This document shows, piece after piece, positions 49,826 through 59,417 of a stretch of 64,000 nt of DNA. The first letter of the stretch is position 1. Each line of letters starts with the position of its first letter. The notes under the pieces are model-generated. The model was not told where the DNA came from and did no database searches. It saw nothing but the letters and a program-made list of their open reading frames with translations. A program made the translations under genes and the position numbers. This DNA comes from Flavobacterium profundi (GTDB lineage Bacteria; Bacteroidota; Bacteroidia; Flavobacteriales; Flavobacteriaceae), in NCBI RefSeq assembly GCF_006491645.1, contig NZ_VDCZ01000005.1, positions 62,001-126,000 of the forward strand. Direction: 5' to 3'.

Positions 49826-50953
49826 ATGTCAAAACTACCTCACATTCCAACAAGTATTTTCTCTGTAATGTCGCAATTAGCGAATGAACATGGAGCTATT
49901 AATTTATCCCAAGGTTTTCCCAATTTTCCGGTTGACCAAAGGCTTTTAGATATAACGAAGCAACTTACACACGAAAACACCCACCAATATACACCCATGG
50001 CTGGTTTGCCTTCTTTATTAGAAAAAATTAGTCAACTTACTTACGAAAAATATACACGAAAAACAGACGTTGCTACTGAAATTTTAGTTACAGCTGGAGC
50101 CACACAAGGTATTTACACTACCATTAATACCTTAATTAAACATGGCGATGAAGTGATTATTTTAGATCCTTGTTATGACAGTTATGAACCTTCTGTTTTA
50201 GTTGCGGGTGGCAAACCCTTTCGTATTGCATTAAACGAAGATTACGCGCCTAATTTTAACCGTATTGAAGCCGGTATAACTTCCAAAACCAAAATGATTA
50301 TTATTAATAATCCACACAATCCTACGGGAAGAATTTGGAAAGAAAATGAGTTTGAAGCTTTAGAAACACTTTTAGAAAAACACCCACAAATAGTACTTTT
50401 AAGTGATGAGGTGTATGAATACATTTCCTTTACACAACCCCATATTTCGATAAACACTCGTCCTAAATTAAGAGAACGTGCCATAATTGCTTCCTCATTT
50501 GGAAAGTCGTTACACGTAACCGGATGGAAAATCGGTTATTTGATTGCACCAGAAAAACTAATGCAAGAAATAAAAAAAGTGCATCAGTTTTTAGTATTTA
50601 GCGTGAGTAGTCTTTCCCAACACGTGATTGCTTCTTATTTAGACATCGTTGATTTTGATGCTATAGCTAAAATGTATCTACAAAAAAGAGATTTATTTCG
50701 ATCCCTTTTAGAAGGCAGTCGTTTTACCCTATTACCCTGTGAGGGCACGTATTTCCAAGTGGTTAATTATGAAAAAATCAGTTCAAAAAACGACACTGAT
50801 TTTGCGAAAGAATTAATTACCCATCATGGTGTTGCCACCATTCCAATTTCTGTATTTTATGAAGATGGAACAGACAAAAGGATGTTGCGCTTTTGTTTTG
50901 CGAAAACCGATGAAACTTTAGTTGCTGCTGCGGAGAAGTTGAGAAGGGTTTAG
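49826..50953 (+). CDS. PLP-dependent aminotransferase, methionine/KAT (YbdL) type
   Basis: The 375-residue protein is of fold type I, class I/II. It has INLSQGFPNFPVD at the start, TAGATQGIYTTI for phosphate binding, NNPHNPTGR, the aspartate in LLSDEVYEYI, the PLP lysine in SSFGKSLHVTGWKIGY and the arginine in RMLRFCFAKTDE. The opening and the HQYTPMAGLPSL segment match YbdL-like methionine:oxo-acid aminotransferases, relatives of kynurenine aminotransferase. The gene stands alone between two minus-strand genes. The exact substrate is inferred. Confidence 0.88.
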   Translation: MSKLPHIPTSIFSVMSQLANEHGAINLSQGFPNFPVDQRLLDITKQLTHENTHQYTPMAGLPSLLEKISQLTYEKYTRKTDVATEILVTAGATQGIYTTINTLIKHGDEVIILDPCYDSYEPSVLVAGGKPFRIALNEDYAPNFNRIEAGITSKTKMIIINNPHNPTGRIWKENEFEALETLLEKHPQIVLLSDEVYEYISFTQPHISINTRPKLRERAIIASSFGKSLHVTGWKIGYLIAPEKLMQEIKKVHQFLVFSVSSLSQHVIASYLDIVDFDAIAKMYLQKRDLFRSLLEGSRFTLLPCEGTYFQVVNYEKISSKNDTDFAKELITHHGVATIPISVFYEDGTDKRMLRFCFAKTDETLVAAAEKLRRV

Positions 50954-50978
50954 ATTATATATAATTTTAACCGAAGAA

Positions 50979-52607
50979 TCACTTCACCTCTTTCCCTTTT
51001 ACAAAAACTTGTGTTGGTTTAGCATACGGTACTTTTTCGATAGGCATCGTCATGATATCTTCTGAAAAAACAGTAAAATCGGCCCATTTTCCTATTTCTA
51101 AACTTCCTTTTTCTTTTTCTTCAAAATTGGAATAAGCCGCCCAAATGGTCATTCCTTTTAAGGTTTCTTCTCTGGTCAAGGCATTTTCCATTTGAAAACC
51201 ATTTTCTGGGTAATTTTTCAAGTCTTTTCTAGCAACAGCCGCATAAAAAGTCAGCATAGGATTCACTTCTTCTATAGGAAAATCAGTTCCTAGAGCAACT
51301 AAACCCGCTTTGTTTAAAATGGTTTTATAAGCATAGGAATTTTTAATACGTGCTGCACCTACTCGATCTTCCGCCCAATACATATCGGAAGTAGCATGTG
51401 TAGGTTGTACCGAAGGAATGATTCCTAATTTGAAGTAATCAAAATCTTGTTCCTGCATAATTTGAGCATGTTCAATTTTCCATCTTCTATTAGGCTTATT
51501 TTTTAAAACTTCTGCATAAATTTTTAATAAAACGGTATTCGTAGAATCGCCAATAGCATGCGCATTCATTTGATAATCAGAATTGGCTATTTGCGTAGCA
51601 ATCCTTTTAATCTCATCAATTGGTGACAATAAAGCTCCAAATTGTTTGGGTTTATCGGCATAAGGCAAATGCAAGCAAGCACCTCTTGAACCCAAAGCAC
51701 CATCACCCATAAATTTAAACGAACGGACATTTAATTGTGGGGTTTTATAAATTCCTTTTTGGGTATAATACGCTAAGTTTTCTTTGGTAGCCATGGCCAT
51801 GGCATAGACATTCAAATCCAATACTTTTGCTTTTTGAAGGCTATCGATTAATTCGATAATTTCGCGATCCAAACCTGCTTCATTAATGGTTGTAATTCCA
51901 TAATTAAACACCGTGTCCTGAGCTTCTTTAAACGCTTGTATTTTGGTTTTCAAGCTAGGTTCAGGTGTGATGGCTTTAATTAATTCCATGGCATTGTCTA
52001 CCAAAATTCCAGTTGTTTGACCATTTATAACTTCTACTTGTCCTCCTTCAACTTTTGTATTTTCTGTAATTCCTGCCAAATCAAGAGCTTTTCCATTTAC
52101 CAACATCGCATGACCGTCTATACGCGTTAAAACAACTGGTGTTTCAGGAAATAACGCATCTAATTTTGCTCGTGTAGGAAACTCTTTATTTTCCCAATCG
52201 TTTTGATCCCAACCTCTACCTTCAATAAAAGCAACCTTTTTTCTTTGCTGAAATTCGACCACTTTAGCCACAACCTCATTATAACTTTTTGTTCCTCTTA
52301 GATTCACCGTTTGCATGGTCAATCCATATTTGTAAAGATGCGCATGAGCATCATAAAAACCAGGATACACATATTGATTGTTTGCTTCAATTATATTTTT
52401 GGTTTCAAAACGTTCATTAGCTTCTTTAGTAGTACCTGTAAAAATAATTTTACCGTCTTTGACCACCAATGCTTCTACTATATCAAACGTGTCGTTAACC
52501 GTATAAATTTTAGCATTTGTTAAGATTAAATCAGCAGATTCTCTTTTAGAGCTGCAAGAAGTTAAGCTTAGTAATAATAGTATTAAAAAGAATGAAAAGC
52601 GTTTCAT
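50979..52607 (-). CDS. YtcJ-type metal-dependent amidohydrolase lipoprotein (542 aa)
   Basis: I start it at ATG 52607, which gives a lipoprotein signal (MKRFSFFLILLLLSLTSCSS, lipobox LTSC); the frame extends to 52703 without a plausible start. The amidohydrolase_3 pattern is complete: ADLILTNAKIYTVND, YPGFYDAHAHL (metal HxH), TTINEAG, KIEHAQ, ALGTDFPIEEVNPM and NYPENGFQMENALTREE. It is a membrane-anchored periplasmic amidase or cyclic-amide hydrolase of unknown substrate. Confidence 0.9.
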   Translation of the reverse strand: MKRFSFFLILLLLSLTSCSSKRESADLILTNAKIYTVNDTFDIVEALVVKDGKIIFTGTTKEANERFETKNIIEANNQYVYPGFYDAHAHLYKYGLTMQTVNLRGTKSYNEVVAKVVEFQQRKKVAFIEGRGWDQNDWENKEFPTRAKLDALFPETPVVLTRIDGHAMLVNGKALDLAGITENTKVEGGQVEVINGQTTGILVDNAMELIKAITPEPSLKTKIQAFKEAQDTVFNYGITTINEAGLDREIIELIDSLQKAKVLDLNVYAMAMATKENLAYYTQKGIYKTPQLNVRSFKFMGDGALGSRGACLHLPYADKPKQFGALLSPIDEIKRIATQIANSDYQMNAHAIGDSTNTVLLKIYAEVLKNKPNRRWKIEHAQIMQEQDFDYFKLGIIPSVQPTHATSDMYWAEDRVGAARIKNSYAYKTILNKAGLVALGTDFPIEEVNPMLTFYAAVARKDLKNYPENGFQMENALTREETLKGMTIWAAYSNFEEKEKGSLEIGKWADFTVFSEDIMTMPIEKVPYAKPTQVFVKGKEVK

Positions 52608-52776
52608 AATGCTTATTTTTTTATAAAAACAAATGTAACAGAAACTAATGGATTTTACTAAAAGCCCTATACAAAAATCTTTTGTAGTGATTCTCTTATG
52701 CAATAAAAACTTTTATTTTTTTAATCACAAAAGAAGCCTCATTCGTGTTTTTAATTAAAAAAAGTTTGTCTATTTT

Positions 52777-52867
52777 AGCCCCGGTAGAAACGACATCCTT
52801 TTTTACTAGGGTACTCCAGATTAACAGTATTTTAGCCTTGTAAAAAAGATAGAGTGGATAACGGGAC
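52777..52867 (+). ncRNA. Structured intergenic element, possible small RNA or 5' leader
   Basis: AGCCCCGGTAGAAACGACATCC begins the element (first 20: AGCCCCGGTAGAAACGACAT). CTTTTTTAC pairs with GTAAAAAAG, and CCCG pairs with CGGG near the end (GGATAACGGGAC), making a long imperfect hairpin. It is non-coding. A shorter relative lies at 35360-35401. I recall similar sequences repeated in flavobacterial genomes but cannot check. It may be a repeat element, not an RNA gene. Confidence 0.35.
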
Positions 52868-52976
52868 AGATGGTGTTCAAAATAAAAAAGTGGTGCTCCA
52901 AAAAATAAAATACTACAATTTATTCTTTAAAATAAAGGACTTCGCCTACTTTAATGTATTGTTAACAAATTTGGCT

Positions 52977-53005
52977 TGAAAAAACCATAAATAATTGTAT
53001 TTTTA
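52977..53005 (+). promoter_or_regulatory. parA promoter
   Basis: TTG (52977-52979), an 18-base spacer and TATTTTTA (one mismatch to TAnnTTTG), 25 bases before ATG 53031. Confidence 0.5.
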
Positions 53006-53030
53006 CGACTCAAAAATTTTTAGAAAACAA

Positions 53031-53795
53031 ATGGGTAAAATCATAGCAATTGCCAATCAAAAAGGTGGTGTTGGAAAAACAACTACTTCTATTAATCTTG
53101 CTGCAGCACTAGGTGTTTTAGAAAAGAAAGTACTTTTAATTGACGCTGATCCACAGGCAAATGCCAGTTCGGGTTTAGGCATTGATGTAGAAAGTGTTGC
53201 CATCGGTAGTTATCAAGTTTTAGAACATAGTAACACTCCAGAAGAGGCGACTATGGCTACCAATGCTCCGAATGTTTCGGTTATACCTGCACATATAGAC
53301 TTAGTAGCTATTGAAATTGAGCTAGTAGATAAAGAAAATCGTGAGTATATGTTGAAAAAAGCACTTGAAAGTGTGAAAGACAAATACGATTACATTCTTA
53401 TCGACTGTGCTCCTTCATTAGGATTATTAACCTTGAATGCATTAACAGTTGCAGATAGTGTTATTATTCCTATTCAATGTGAGTATTTTGCTCTAGAAGG
53501 TTTAGGAAAATTATTGAATACAATTAAGAGTGTTCAAAAAATACACAACCCTGAATTAGATATTGAAGGATTATTACTAACGATGTATGATTCTCGTTTG
53601 CGTTTATCGAACCAAGTTGTTGAAGAAGTACAAAAACACTTTAACGATATGGTTTTTGAAACCGTAATTCAAAGAAATATTAAATTAAGTGAAGCTCCAA
53701 GTTATGGTGAAAGCATTATTAACTATGATGCGACCAGTAAAGGAGCTACTAATTATATCAATCTAGCGGAAGAAATTATCAAGAAAAATAAGTAA
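53031..53795 (+). CDS. parA: ParA/Soj chromosome-partition ATPase
   Basis: ATG 53031 gives MGKIIAIANQKGGVGKTT with the deviant Walker A (KGGVGKTT) directly at the N-terminus; the frame upstream to 52995 overlaps the promoter. LLIDADPQANASSGLG, DYILIDCAPSLG and QCEYFALEGL are the other family motifs. The 254 residues are the normal Soj length. It forms ATP-dependent dimers on the nucleoid that move ParB-parS complexes. parB follows 9 bases later. Confidence 0.96.
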   Translation: MGKIIAIANQKGGVGKTTTSINLAAALGVLEKKVLLIDADPQANASSGLGIDVESVAIGSYQVLEHSNTPEEATMATNAPNVSVIPAHIDLVAIEIELVDKENREYMLKKALESVKDKYDYILIDCAPSLGLLTLNALTVADSVIIPIQCEYFALEGLGKLLNTIKSVQKIHNPELDIEGLLLTMYDSRLRLSNQVVEEVQKHFNDMVFETVIQRNIKLSEAPSYGESIINYDATSKGATNYINLAEEIIKKNK

Positions 53796-53804
53796 TATAG
53801 AAAG

Positions 53805-54701
53805 ATGGCGAAAGCAGAAAAAAAACAAGCATTAGGAAGAGGATTATCAGCTTTATTGAAAGACCCTACAAACGATATTAAATCGGTTGAAGATAAAGGG
53901 GCCGATAAAGTGGTTGGTAACATTATTGAGCTTGAATTAGATGCAATTGAGATAAATCCGTTTCAACCGAGAAGTAATTTTAACGAAGAAACCCTAAAAG
54001 AATTAGCAATTTCTATTAAGGAATTAGGTGTTATTCAACCGATTACTGTTCGTAAATTAGATTTTAATAAATTCCAGTTAATTTCTGGAGAAAGAAGATT
54101 ACGTGCTTCTAAATTAGCTGGTTTAGAGACGATTCCAGCCTACATTCGTTTAGCGAATGACAATGAATCATTAGTAATGGCTTTGGTGGAAAACATCCAA
54201 CGTCATGACTTAGATCCAATTGAGGTAGCTTTATCGTACCAAAGATTAATTGATGAAATTAATTTGACTCAAGAAGAATTGAGTGACCGAGTAGGTAAAA
54301 AACGTTCTACAATTACCAATTACTTACGTTTACTAAAGTTAGACCCAATTATTCAAACAGGAATGCGTGATGGTTTTATTTCCATGGGTCATGGAAGGGC
54401 ATTAATTTCTATTGAAGACGATGAAGTACAATCTTCTATTTACCACAAAGTAGTAAGTCAAAACTTATCTGTTAGAGAAACAGAAGCTTTGGTAAAAAAA
54501 TATCAAGACAGTTTAAAACCGCAAGCAGCTAAAACGGCTGCAAAGAGTTTTGAAGTAGCTGAAACCGATCAAAAAGCTTTTACTGGATTTTTTGGAACCA
54601 AAGTAGATGTTAAAGTGGCTTCAAATGGAAAAGGAAAAATTACTATTCCTTTTCATTCTGAAGAAGATTTTAATCGTATCTTGAAATTGATTAACTCCTA
54701 G
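53805..54701 (+). CDS. parB: ParB/Spo0J centromere-binding CTPase
   Basis: The 298-residue protein has KQALGRGLSALLKD at the N-terminus (ParA-stimulating peptide). The CTP-binding domain follows (EINPFQPRSNF, GVIQPITVRK, LISGERRLRASKLAG with the GERR motif, VENIQRHDLDPIEVA), then the helix-turn-helix (LTQEELSDRVGKKRSTITNYLRLL) and a C-terminal dimerisation part. Its TAG overlaps the GTG of the next gene by one base. Confidence 0.96.
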   Translation: MAKAEKKQALGRGLSALLKDPTNDIKSVEDKGADKVVGNIIELELDAIEINPFQPRSNFNEETLKELAISIKELGVIQPITVRKLDFNKFQLISGERRLRASKLAGLETIPAYIRLANDNESLVMALVENIQRHDLDPIEVALSYQRLIDEINLTQEELSDRVGKKRSTITNYLRLLKLDPIIQTGMRDGFISMGHGRALISIEDDEVQSSIYHKVVSQNLSVRETEALVKKYQDSLKPQAAKTAAKSFEVAETDQKAFTGFFGTKVDVKVASNGKGKITIPFHSEEDFNRILKLINS

Positions 54702-55270
54702 TGAAGAAACTATTAATCATATCTTTTTTTGGTTTACTTTTTGGTAACAGTTGTTGGGCTCAAGAAGAAGTTTCTTTAGTTATTCAAGACACTATTACTA
54801 CTAAAAACTCAAAAATAAATCCATTATCTCCTGCTAAAGCAGCTTTTTATTCGGCTATACTTCCTGGTTTAGGTCAAGCCTACAATAAAAAATATTGGAA
54901 AATTCCAATTGTTTATGGTGGATTAGGCTTGGGACTATATTATTACAGTTGGAATAATAAAAAATACCATGAGTATAGAGATGAATACAAAGCGAGATTA
55001 GACGGTACTTCAAAACAAGGTGATCACCCTATTTATGGTAGTTTAGATAATGCTGGTTTAATTAGAGGACAAAAATTTCATCAAAGAAATAGAGATTTAT
55101 CTGCTTTAATTACAGCGGGTATCTATATATTAAATATAGTTGATGCGAACGTTGATGCTCATTTACTTCAGTTTAACGTAAACGAAAATCTATCCATTAG
55201 ACCTGAATTATATCAAAACGAAATTGACTATCGTTTTAAAACAGGTTTAAAATTAACGTATAATTTTTAA
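54701..55270 (+). CDS. DUF5683 membrane protein
   Basis: The 189-residue protein starts at GTG 54701, coupled to parB. It has a signal peptide (to about residue 20), then SPAKAAFYSAILPGLGQAYN and a hydrophobic segment (PIVYGGLGLGLYYYSW), then RDLSALITAGIYILNIVDAN and an end of beta character. It is the DUF5683 protein found between parB and dapB across Bacteroidota. The function is unknown; an envelope role is assumed from the topology. Confidence 0.88.
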   Translation: MKKLLIISFFGLLFGNSCWAQEEVSLVIQDTITTKNSKINPLSPAKAAFYSAILPGLGQAYNKKYWKIPIVYGGLGLGLYYYSWNNKKYHEYRDEYKARLDGTSKQGDHPIYGSLDNAGLIRGQKFHQRNRDLSALITAGIYILNIVDANVDAHLLQFNVNENLSIRPELYQNEIDYRFKTGLKLTYNF

Positions 55271-55314
55271 CATTTCATTGGCTAACAGAAGCTAAAAATA
55301 ACGTCTTATACTTC

Positions 55315-56016
55315 ATGAAAATTGCACTTTTAGGATATGGAAAAATGGGTAAGGTTATTGAAAAAATAGCCTTAGAACGCGGTCATGAAATTGTACTAAG
55401 AAAAGGAAGAAGTGATTCTTATGCTGGTCTAGAAAAAGCAGATGTGGCAATAGATTTTAGTATTCCAACTAGTGCAGTTGCTAATATTTCAGCTTGTTTT
55501 GAAAACAATGTACCTGTTATTTCTGGAACTACAGGTTGGCTAGAAGAATATGATACTATGGTAGCATTGTGTAAAACTAAAAACGGAAGTTTTATTTATG
55601 GCTCAAATTTTAGTTTAGGGGTAAATATCTTTTTTGAATTGAATGCTTATTTAGCAAAAATGATGGCCAATTTAAAACAGTATCAAGTGTCAATGGAAGA
55701 AATTCATCACACTCAAAAACTAGACGCACCTAGTGGTACAGCCATTTCATTAGCGAATGGAATTATCCAAAACACCGATTATACAAACTGGACATTAGAT
55801 GAAGCTACAGCTTCTGAAATACATATTGAAGCCAAAAGAATTGAAAATATACCAGGTACACATAGCATCTTTTATGATAGTAGTGTAGATAAGATTGAAA
55901 TTAAACATACCGCACACACCAGAGAAGGCTTCGCATTAGGAGCTGTTGTAGCTGCAGAATGGATTATTGGAAAAAATGGCATCTTTACGATGAAAGATGT
56001 TTTAGGATTAAATTAG
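55315..56016 (+). CDS. dapB: 4-hydroxy-tetrahydrodipicolinate reductase
   Basis: The 233-residue enzyme reduces hydroxy-tetrahydrodipicolinate with NAD(P)H in the diaminopimelate-lysine pathway. It has the N-terminal dinucleotide loop LLGYGKMGKVIE, AIDFSIPTSA, VISGTTGW, NFSLGVNIFF and the catalytic EIHHTQKLDAPSGTA (His-His...Lys). It is at the short end of the family, as is usual in Bacteroidota. It is part of the par-dapB-lepB row. Confidence 0.95.
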   Translation: MKIALLGYGKMGKVIEKIALERGHEIVLRKGRSDSYAGLEKADVAIDFSIPTSAVANISACFENNVPVISGTTGWLEEYDTMVALCKTKNGSFIYGSNFSLGVNIFFELNAYLAKMMANLKQYQVSMEEIHHTQKLDAPSGTAISLANGIIQNTDYTNWTLDEATASEIHIEAKRIENIPGTHSIFYDSSVDKIEIKHTAHTREGFALGAVVAAEWIIGKNGIFTMKDVLGLN

Positions 56017-56100
56017 ATATTAAAAAAATAAAAATAGATTACTTGTTTTAAGTTTAGACTCTAAAACTTTAAACAATTTAAACAATTAAATAAAATAAAG

Positions 56101-57675
56101 ATGTCAGTACAAGGTTGGTTATTATTTATCTTAATAGTACAAGTCATACATGGTTTAGGCACTTGGAAATTATACACCAAAGCAGGTAGAAAAGCATGGG
56201 AAGCTTTTGTGCCCATTTATAATGCAATTGTATTAATGAAAATTATCAACCGGCCTACATGGTGGACTTTGTTGCTTTTTATTCCTATCATTAATTTGTT
56301 TATGTTTCCTATTATTTGGATAGAAACTTTACGAACTTTTGGTAAGAAAACCACACTTGATATGGTTTTAGGTGTGGCTACTCTAGGCTTATATATTTTT
56401 TATGTAAACTACACCCAAGAACTTACCTATCATGCGGATCGTGATTTAAAAGCTCCTACAAAGGCTATGGATACTTTAGGTTCATTAGCATTTGCCATTA
56501 TTGTTGCCACTTTTGTACACACTTATTTTATACAACCTTATGTAATTCCAACTTCTTCTTTGGAAAAATCCTTATTAATAGGTGATTTCCTTTTTGTAAG
56601 CAAGTTTAATTATGGAGCAAGAACACCAATGACCCCAATTGCCGCTCCAATGGTACATGATTCGATACCTTTAGTAGGAACTTTATCTTACACTAAAAAA
56701 CCACAATTACCTTATTTTAGATTTCCTAAATTAGAAAAAATTAAAAATAACGATATTGTTGTTTTTAACTGGCCAAGAGATACCCTAGACAACATGTACA
56801 ATCCTTCGAACAGAAGAATTGACAAACCAATCGATAAAAAGACTAACTATGTTAAAAGATGTGTAGGTATTGCTGGCGATTCTTTAGAAATTAAAGACGG
56901 AATTGTTTTTATAAATGGGAAAGAGCTTATTTTACCTGAACGTGCGAAACCACAATATTCTTACAATGTAGCTTTTGACAGAAGTAAAATTAACATTGAC
57001 TATATTATTTCAGAATTAAATATTACAGATGGTGTAGGTTTAACCTCTAGAGATAGTGATACCTTGTATTTTAGTGCTTTAACTTATGAATCTGCAGAAA
57101 GATTAAAAAATTTCCCAGGCATATTGAATGTTAAAAGAAATATAAGAAAAGGTGCTGAAGACGGTACTTTCCCAGATTTCAAAGATGGTAAGCCTTCTAC
57201 TACAAGAGATTGGAACGGAGATAATTTTGGCCCAATTTATATTCCTGAAGCAGGTAAAACGGTAACTTTAAATAAAGAAACACTTCCGCTTTATAAAATT
57301 ATCATTACAGAATATGAAGGAAACACTTTAGAAGTGAATGGTGACCAAATTAAAATTAACGGACAAGTAACCAATCAATATACTTTTAAACAAGATTATT
57401 ATTGGATGATGGGAGACAATCGTCATAATTCATTAGACGCACGTTATTTTGGCTACACTCCAGAAGACCATATTGTGGGAAAACCGGTTTTCATCTGGAT
57501 GAGTTGGAATTCAAATGGAAAAGGAATTAACAAAATACGTTGGGAACGATTGTTTACAACCGTATCAGGTGACGGTCAACCAAAGTCTTATTTTAAATAC
57601 TTTTTAGCCTTACTTGCGTTATACTTTGTAGGCGAATATTTCTATAAAAAAAGAAAAAAAGAGAAAGTAGCTTAA
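56101..57675 (+). CDS. lepB: Signal peptidase I with N-terminal DUF5684-like membrane part (524 aa)
   Basis: Three N-terminal hydrophobic segments with WEAFVPIYNAIVLMKIINRP (DUF5684-like) are followed by an S26 peptidase domain. The anchor helix is at about 127-145, the catalytic serine is Ser153 in IPTSSLEKSLLIGD, the base is Lys252 in NYVKRCVGIAGDS, and box E is GDNRHNSLDARYFGY. The residue after the serine is Leu where most LepB proteins have Met. A long insert at about 275-420 separates the boxes, as in other Bacteroidota. It removes signal peptides from exported proteins. Confidence 0.94.
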   Translation: MSVQGWLLFILIVQVIHGLGTWKLYTKAGRKAWEAFVPIYNAIVLMKIINRPTWWTLLLFIPIINLFMFPIIWIETLRTFGKKTTLDMVLGVATLGLYIFYVNYTQELTYHADRDLKAPTKAMDTLGSLAFAIIVATFVHTYFIQPYVIPTSSLEKSLLIGDFLFVSKFNYGARTPMTPIAAPMVHDSIPLVGTLSYTKKPQLPYFRFPKLEKIKNNDIVVFNWPRDTLDNMYNPSNRRIDKPIDKKTNYVKRCVGIAGDSLEIKDGIVFINGKELILPERAKPQYSYNVAFDRSKINIDYIISELNITDGVGLTSRDSDTLYFSALTYESAERLKNFPGILNVKRNIRKGAEDGTFPDFKDGKPSTTRDWNGDNFGPIYIPEAGKTVTLNKETLPLYKIIITEYEGNTLEVNGDQIKINGQVTNQYTFKQDYYWMMGDNRHNSLDARYFGYTPEDHIVGKPVFIWMSWNSNGKGINKIRWERLFTTVSGDGQPKSYFKYFLALLALYFVGEYFYKKRKKEKVA

Positions 57676-57698
57676 TTAAACATAAGCATTAAATACAA

Positions 57699-57737
57699 CA
57701 AGAGTTTATATTTCAACAATATAAACTCTTGCTTTTT
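57699..57737 (+). terminator. Terminator after lepB
   Basis: CAAGAGTTTATATT, TCAAC, AATATAAACTCTTG, then CTTTTT. The stem is 14 perfect pairs. Confidence 0.85.
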
Positions 57738-57752
57738 AAAATTATTTTACGA

Positions 57753-58370
57753 ATGAACATTTTATTACATCCAACCTATTTTCCTTCTATAAGTCAATAT
57801 ACAGCACTATTACAAGCAGAGACCATAACTTTTGAAAAAGAAGATAATTTTCAAAAGCAAACGAATCGCAATCGCATGTATATTTATAGTCCGAATGGTG
57901 TTCAAATGCTAAACATTCCTGTTAAGCATAATACAGAACCACACCAGAAATATAAAGATGTAAAAATTGAAAATGCTTTTGATTGGCAAAAAAATCATTT
58001 TAAATCCTTAGAAGCAGCTTACCGAACCTCTCCTTTTTTTGAGTTTTTTGAAGATGATATGCGTACTATTTTTGAAAAGAAACATGAGTTCATGATGGAT
58101 TTAAATTTTGAAATATTTGAAATCATCAATGATTGTTTGGGCATTACCTTACCTTATAGTACTACTCAAGAGTATTTTCATGAAGTTGAAAATTATACTG
58201 ATTTTCGTCCGTTAGCCAATGGAAAAAAAGACACTTTTGTAAACGAACCTTACACTCAAGTTTTTAATGAAAAGCACGGTTTTATTCCGAATTTAAGTAT
58301 TTTGGATTTGCTTTTTAATGAAGGAAGACATACAAAGGATTACCTATTAGAACAAAAACTACTTTTTTAA
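57753..58370 (+). CDS. WbqC-family protein
   Basis: I start it at ATG 57753 (205 residues; MNILLHPTYFPSISQYTALL); the frame upstream begins inside the terminator. It has the WbqC pattern: an HPTYFPS opening, FEKEDNFQKQTNRNRMYI, LNIPVKH, DWQKNHFKSLEAAYRTSPFF and PNLSILDLLFNEG. The family is found in polysaccharide loci and is of unclear biochemistry. It follows lepB as it does in many Bacteroidota and converges with the next gene, overlapping by 12 bases. Confidence 0.88.
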   Translation: MNILLHPTYFPSISQYTALLQAETITFEKEDNFQKQTNRNRMYIYSPNGVQMLNIPVKHNTEPHQKYKDVKIENAFDWQKNHFKSLEAAYRTSPFFEFFEDDMRTIFEKKHEFMMDLNFEIFEIINDCLGITLPYSTTQEYFHEVENYTDFRPLANGKKDTFVNEPYTQVFNEKHGFIPNLSILDLLFNEGRHTKDYLLEQKLLF

Positions 58371-59417
58371 GGGGTTTGTTGCAACGGATTCAATTTTCTT
58401 TAATCGTGTAAAAACTGGAAAGTGATCGCTAAGCTTCACTTGATTATCTGTTATAAATTCTTTCACTATAAAAGCATCTTCAACAAACACATAGTCAATT
58501 CGTGCAGGATAATATTTAAAGTTATAGGATTCTCCAAAACCTTGACCAGCTTGTTGAAAAGCATCGGTCATTTCGCCTTTAATATTACTATACACATAAG
58601 AAAAAGCACTATTATTCATATCGCCACAAATAATTTTTGGATAAGAACAACTCGCATAATGATCTTTAATCAACTCCGATTGTTGTTGTTGTTGCTTAAA
58701 AGCTTCACTAATTCGTTTGAAAATAAACTTGGACTTATTCTCATCTAATTTTTCATGTATATCGGTACTAATTTTTACCGATTGCAAATGCATACTATAT
58801 ACTCGTATCGTATCTTCTTTTTTTACAATGTCGGCAAAAATGACATTGTTTGTAGAATTTGGAAATACTATTTTCCCAGTATTTACGATTTCGAATTTAG
58901 AAAAAATAGCTTGTCCGTATTTATTTTTATCTCCTTTCAAATATATTTTTTTGTAGGGAAAATTTCGCAACCTTACATCTTCATTAGGCGTAAATTCTTG
59001 CAAACATAAGATATCTGGATTGTAATCTTGAATGACATCCGAAATATCACTAGGAACATTTTTATTAGGCAACCATTCATATTTATTAAACAGACGCACA
59101 TTATAACTCATAAGTGTAAAATCATCTGGCTCTGCTTCTAATTTAGCATCTTTGAAACGATATAATTTACCTAAAAAGGTAATTCCAATTAACAGCACTA
59201 CCCCAGAAAGCAACATCTTCCTTTTCAATTGAAGCAACCAAATGATAAAAAAAGCGGCATTCAGTACTAAAAACAAGGGTAACAAAAGCGTTAAAACACT
59301 TAAGAAAGGAAATAAATTAGGTGCTAAAAAAGGTAAAATATAAGCAAGAAAGGTTAACAAAGCTAAAACTTTATTACAAAAAAAAGCAATTCTACTTATT
59401 AACGATTCTCTTTTCAA
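58359..59417 (-). CDS. Endonuclease/exonuclease/phosphatase-family membrane protein (352 aa)
   Basis: Two or three N-terminal membrane helices (about 8-85) precede an EEP domain. The motifs are TLMSYNVRLFNKYEW (catalytic Asn), ILCLQEF (metal Glu), YSMHLQSV, IICGDMNNSAFSYVY (GDxN) and VKLSDHFPVF (SDH). The domain should sit in the periplasm or cytoplasm next to the membrane. Substrates of this group range from DNA to phosphoesters; none is readable. It is the last gene of the mutL-rhomboid-rhomboid row, directly after the 288-residue rhomboid gene with no gap. Confidence 0.9.
   Translation of the reverse strand: MKRESLISRIAFFCNKVLALLTFLAYILPFLAPNLFPFLSVLTLLLPLFLVLNAAFFIIWLLQLKRKMLLSGVVLLIGITFLGKLYRFKDAKLEAEPDDFTLMSYNVRLFNKYEWLPNKNVPSDISDVIQDYNPDILCLQEFTPNEDVRLRNFPYKKIYLKGDKNKYGQAIFSKFEIVNTGKIVFPNSTNNVIFADIVKKEDTIRVYSMHLQSVKISTDIHEKLDENKSKFIFKRISEAFKQQQQQSELIKDHYASCSYPKIICGDMNNSAFSYVYSNIKGEMTDAFQQAGQGFGESYNFKYYPARIDYVFVEDAFIVKEFITDNQVKLSDHFPVFTRLKKIESVATNPLKK

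Larger units (their letters stand above)
52608..53030. other. Intergenic region upstream of parA
   Basis: No gene is seen. It holds the structured element at 52777-52867 and the parA promoter at 52977-53005. Confidence 0.6.
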
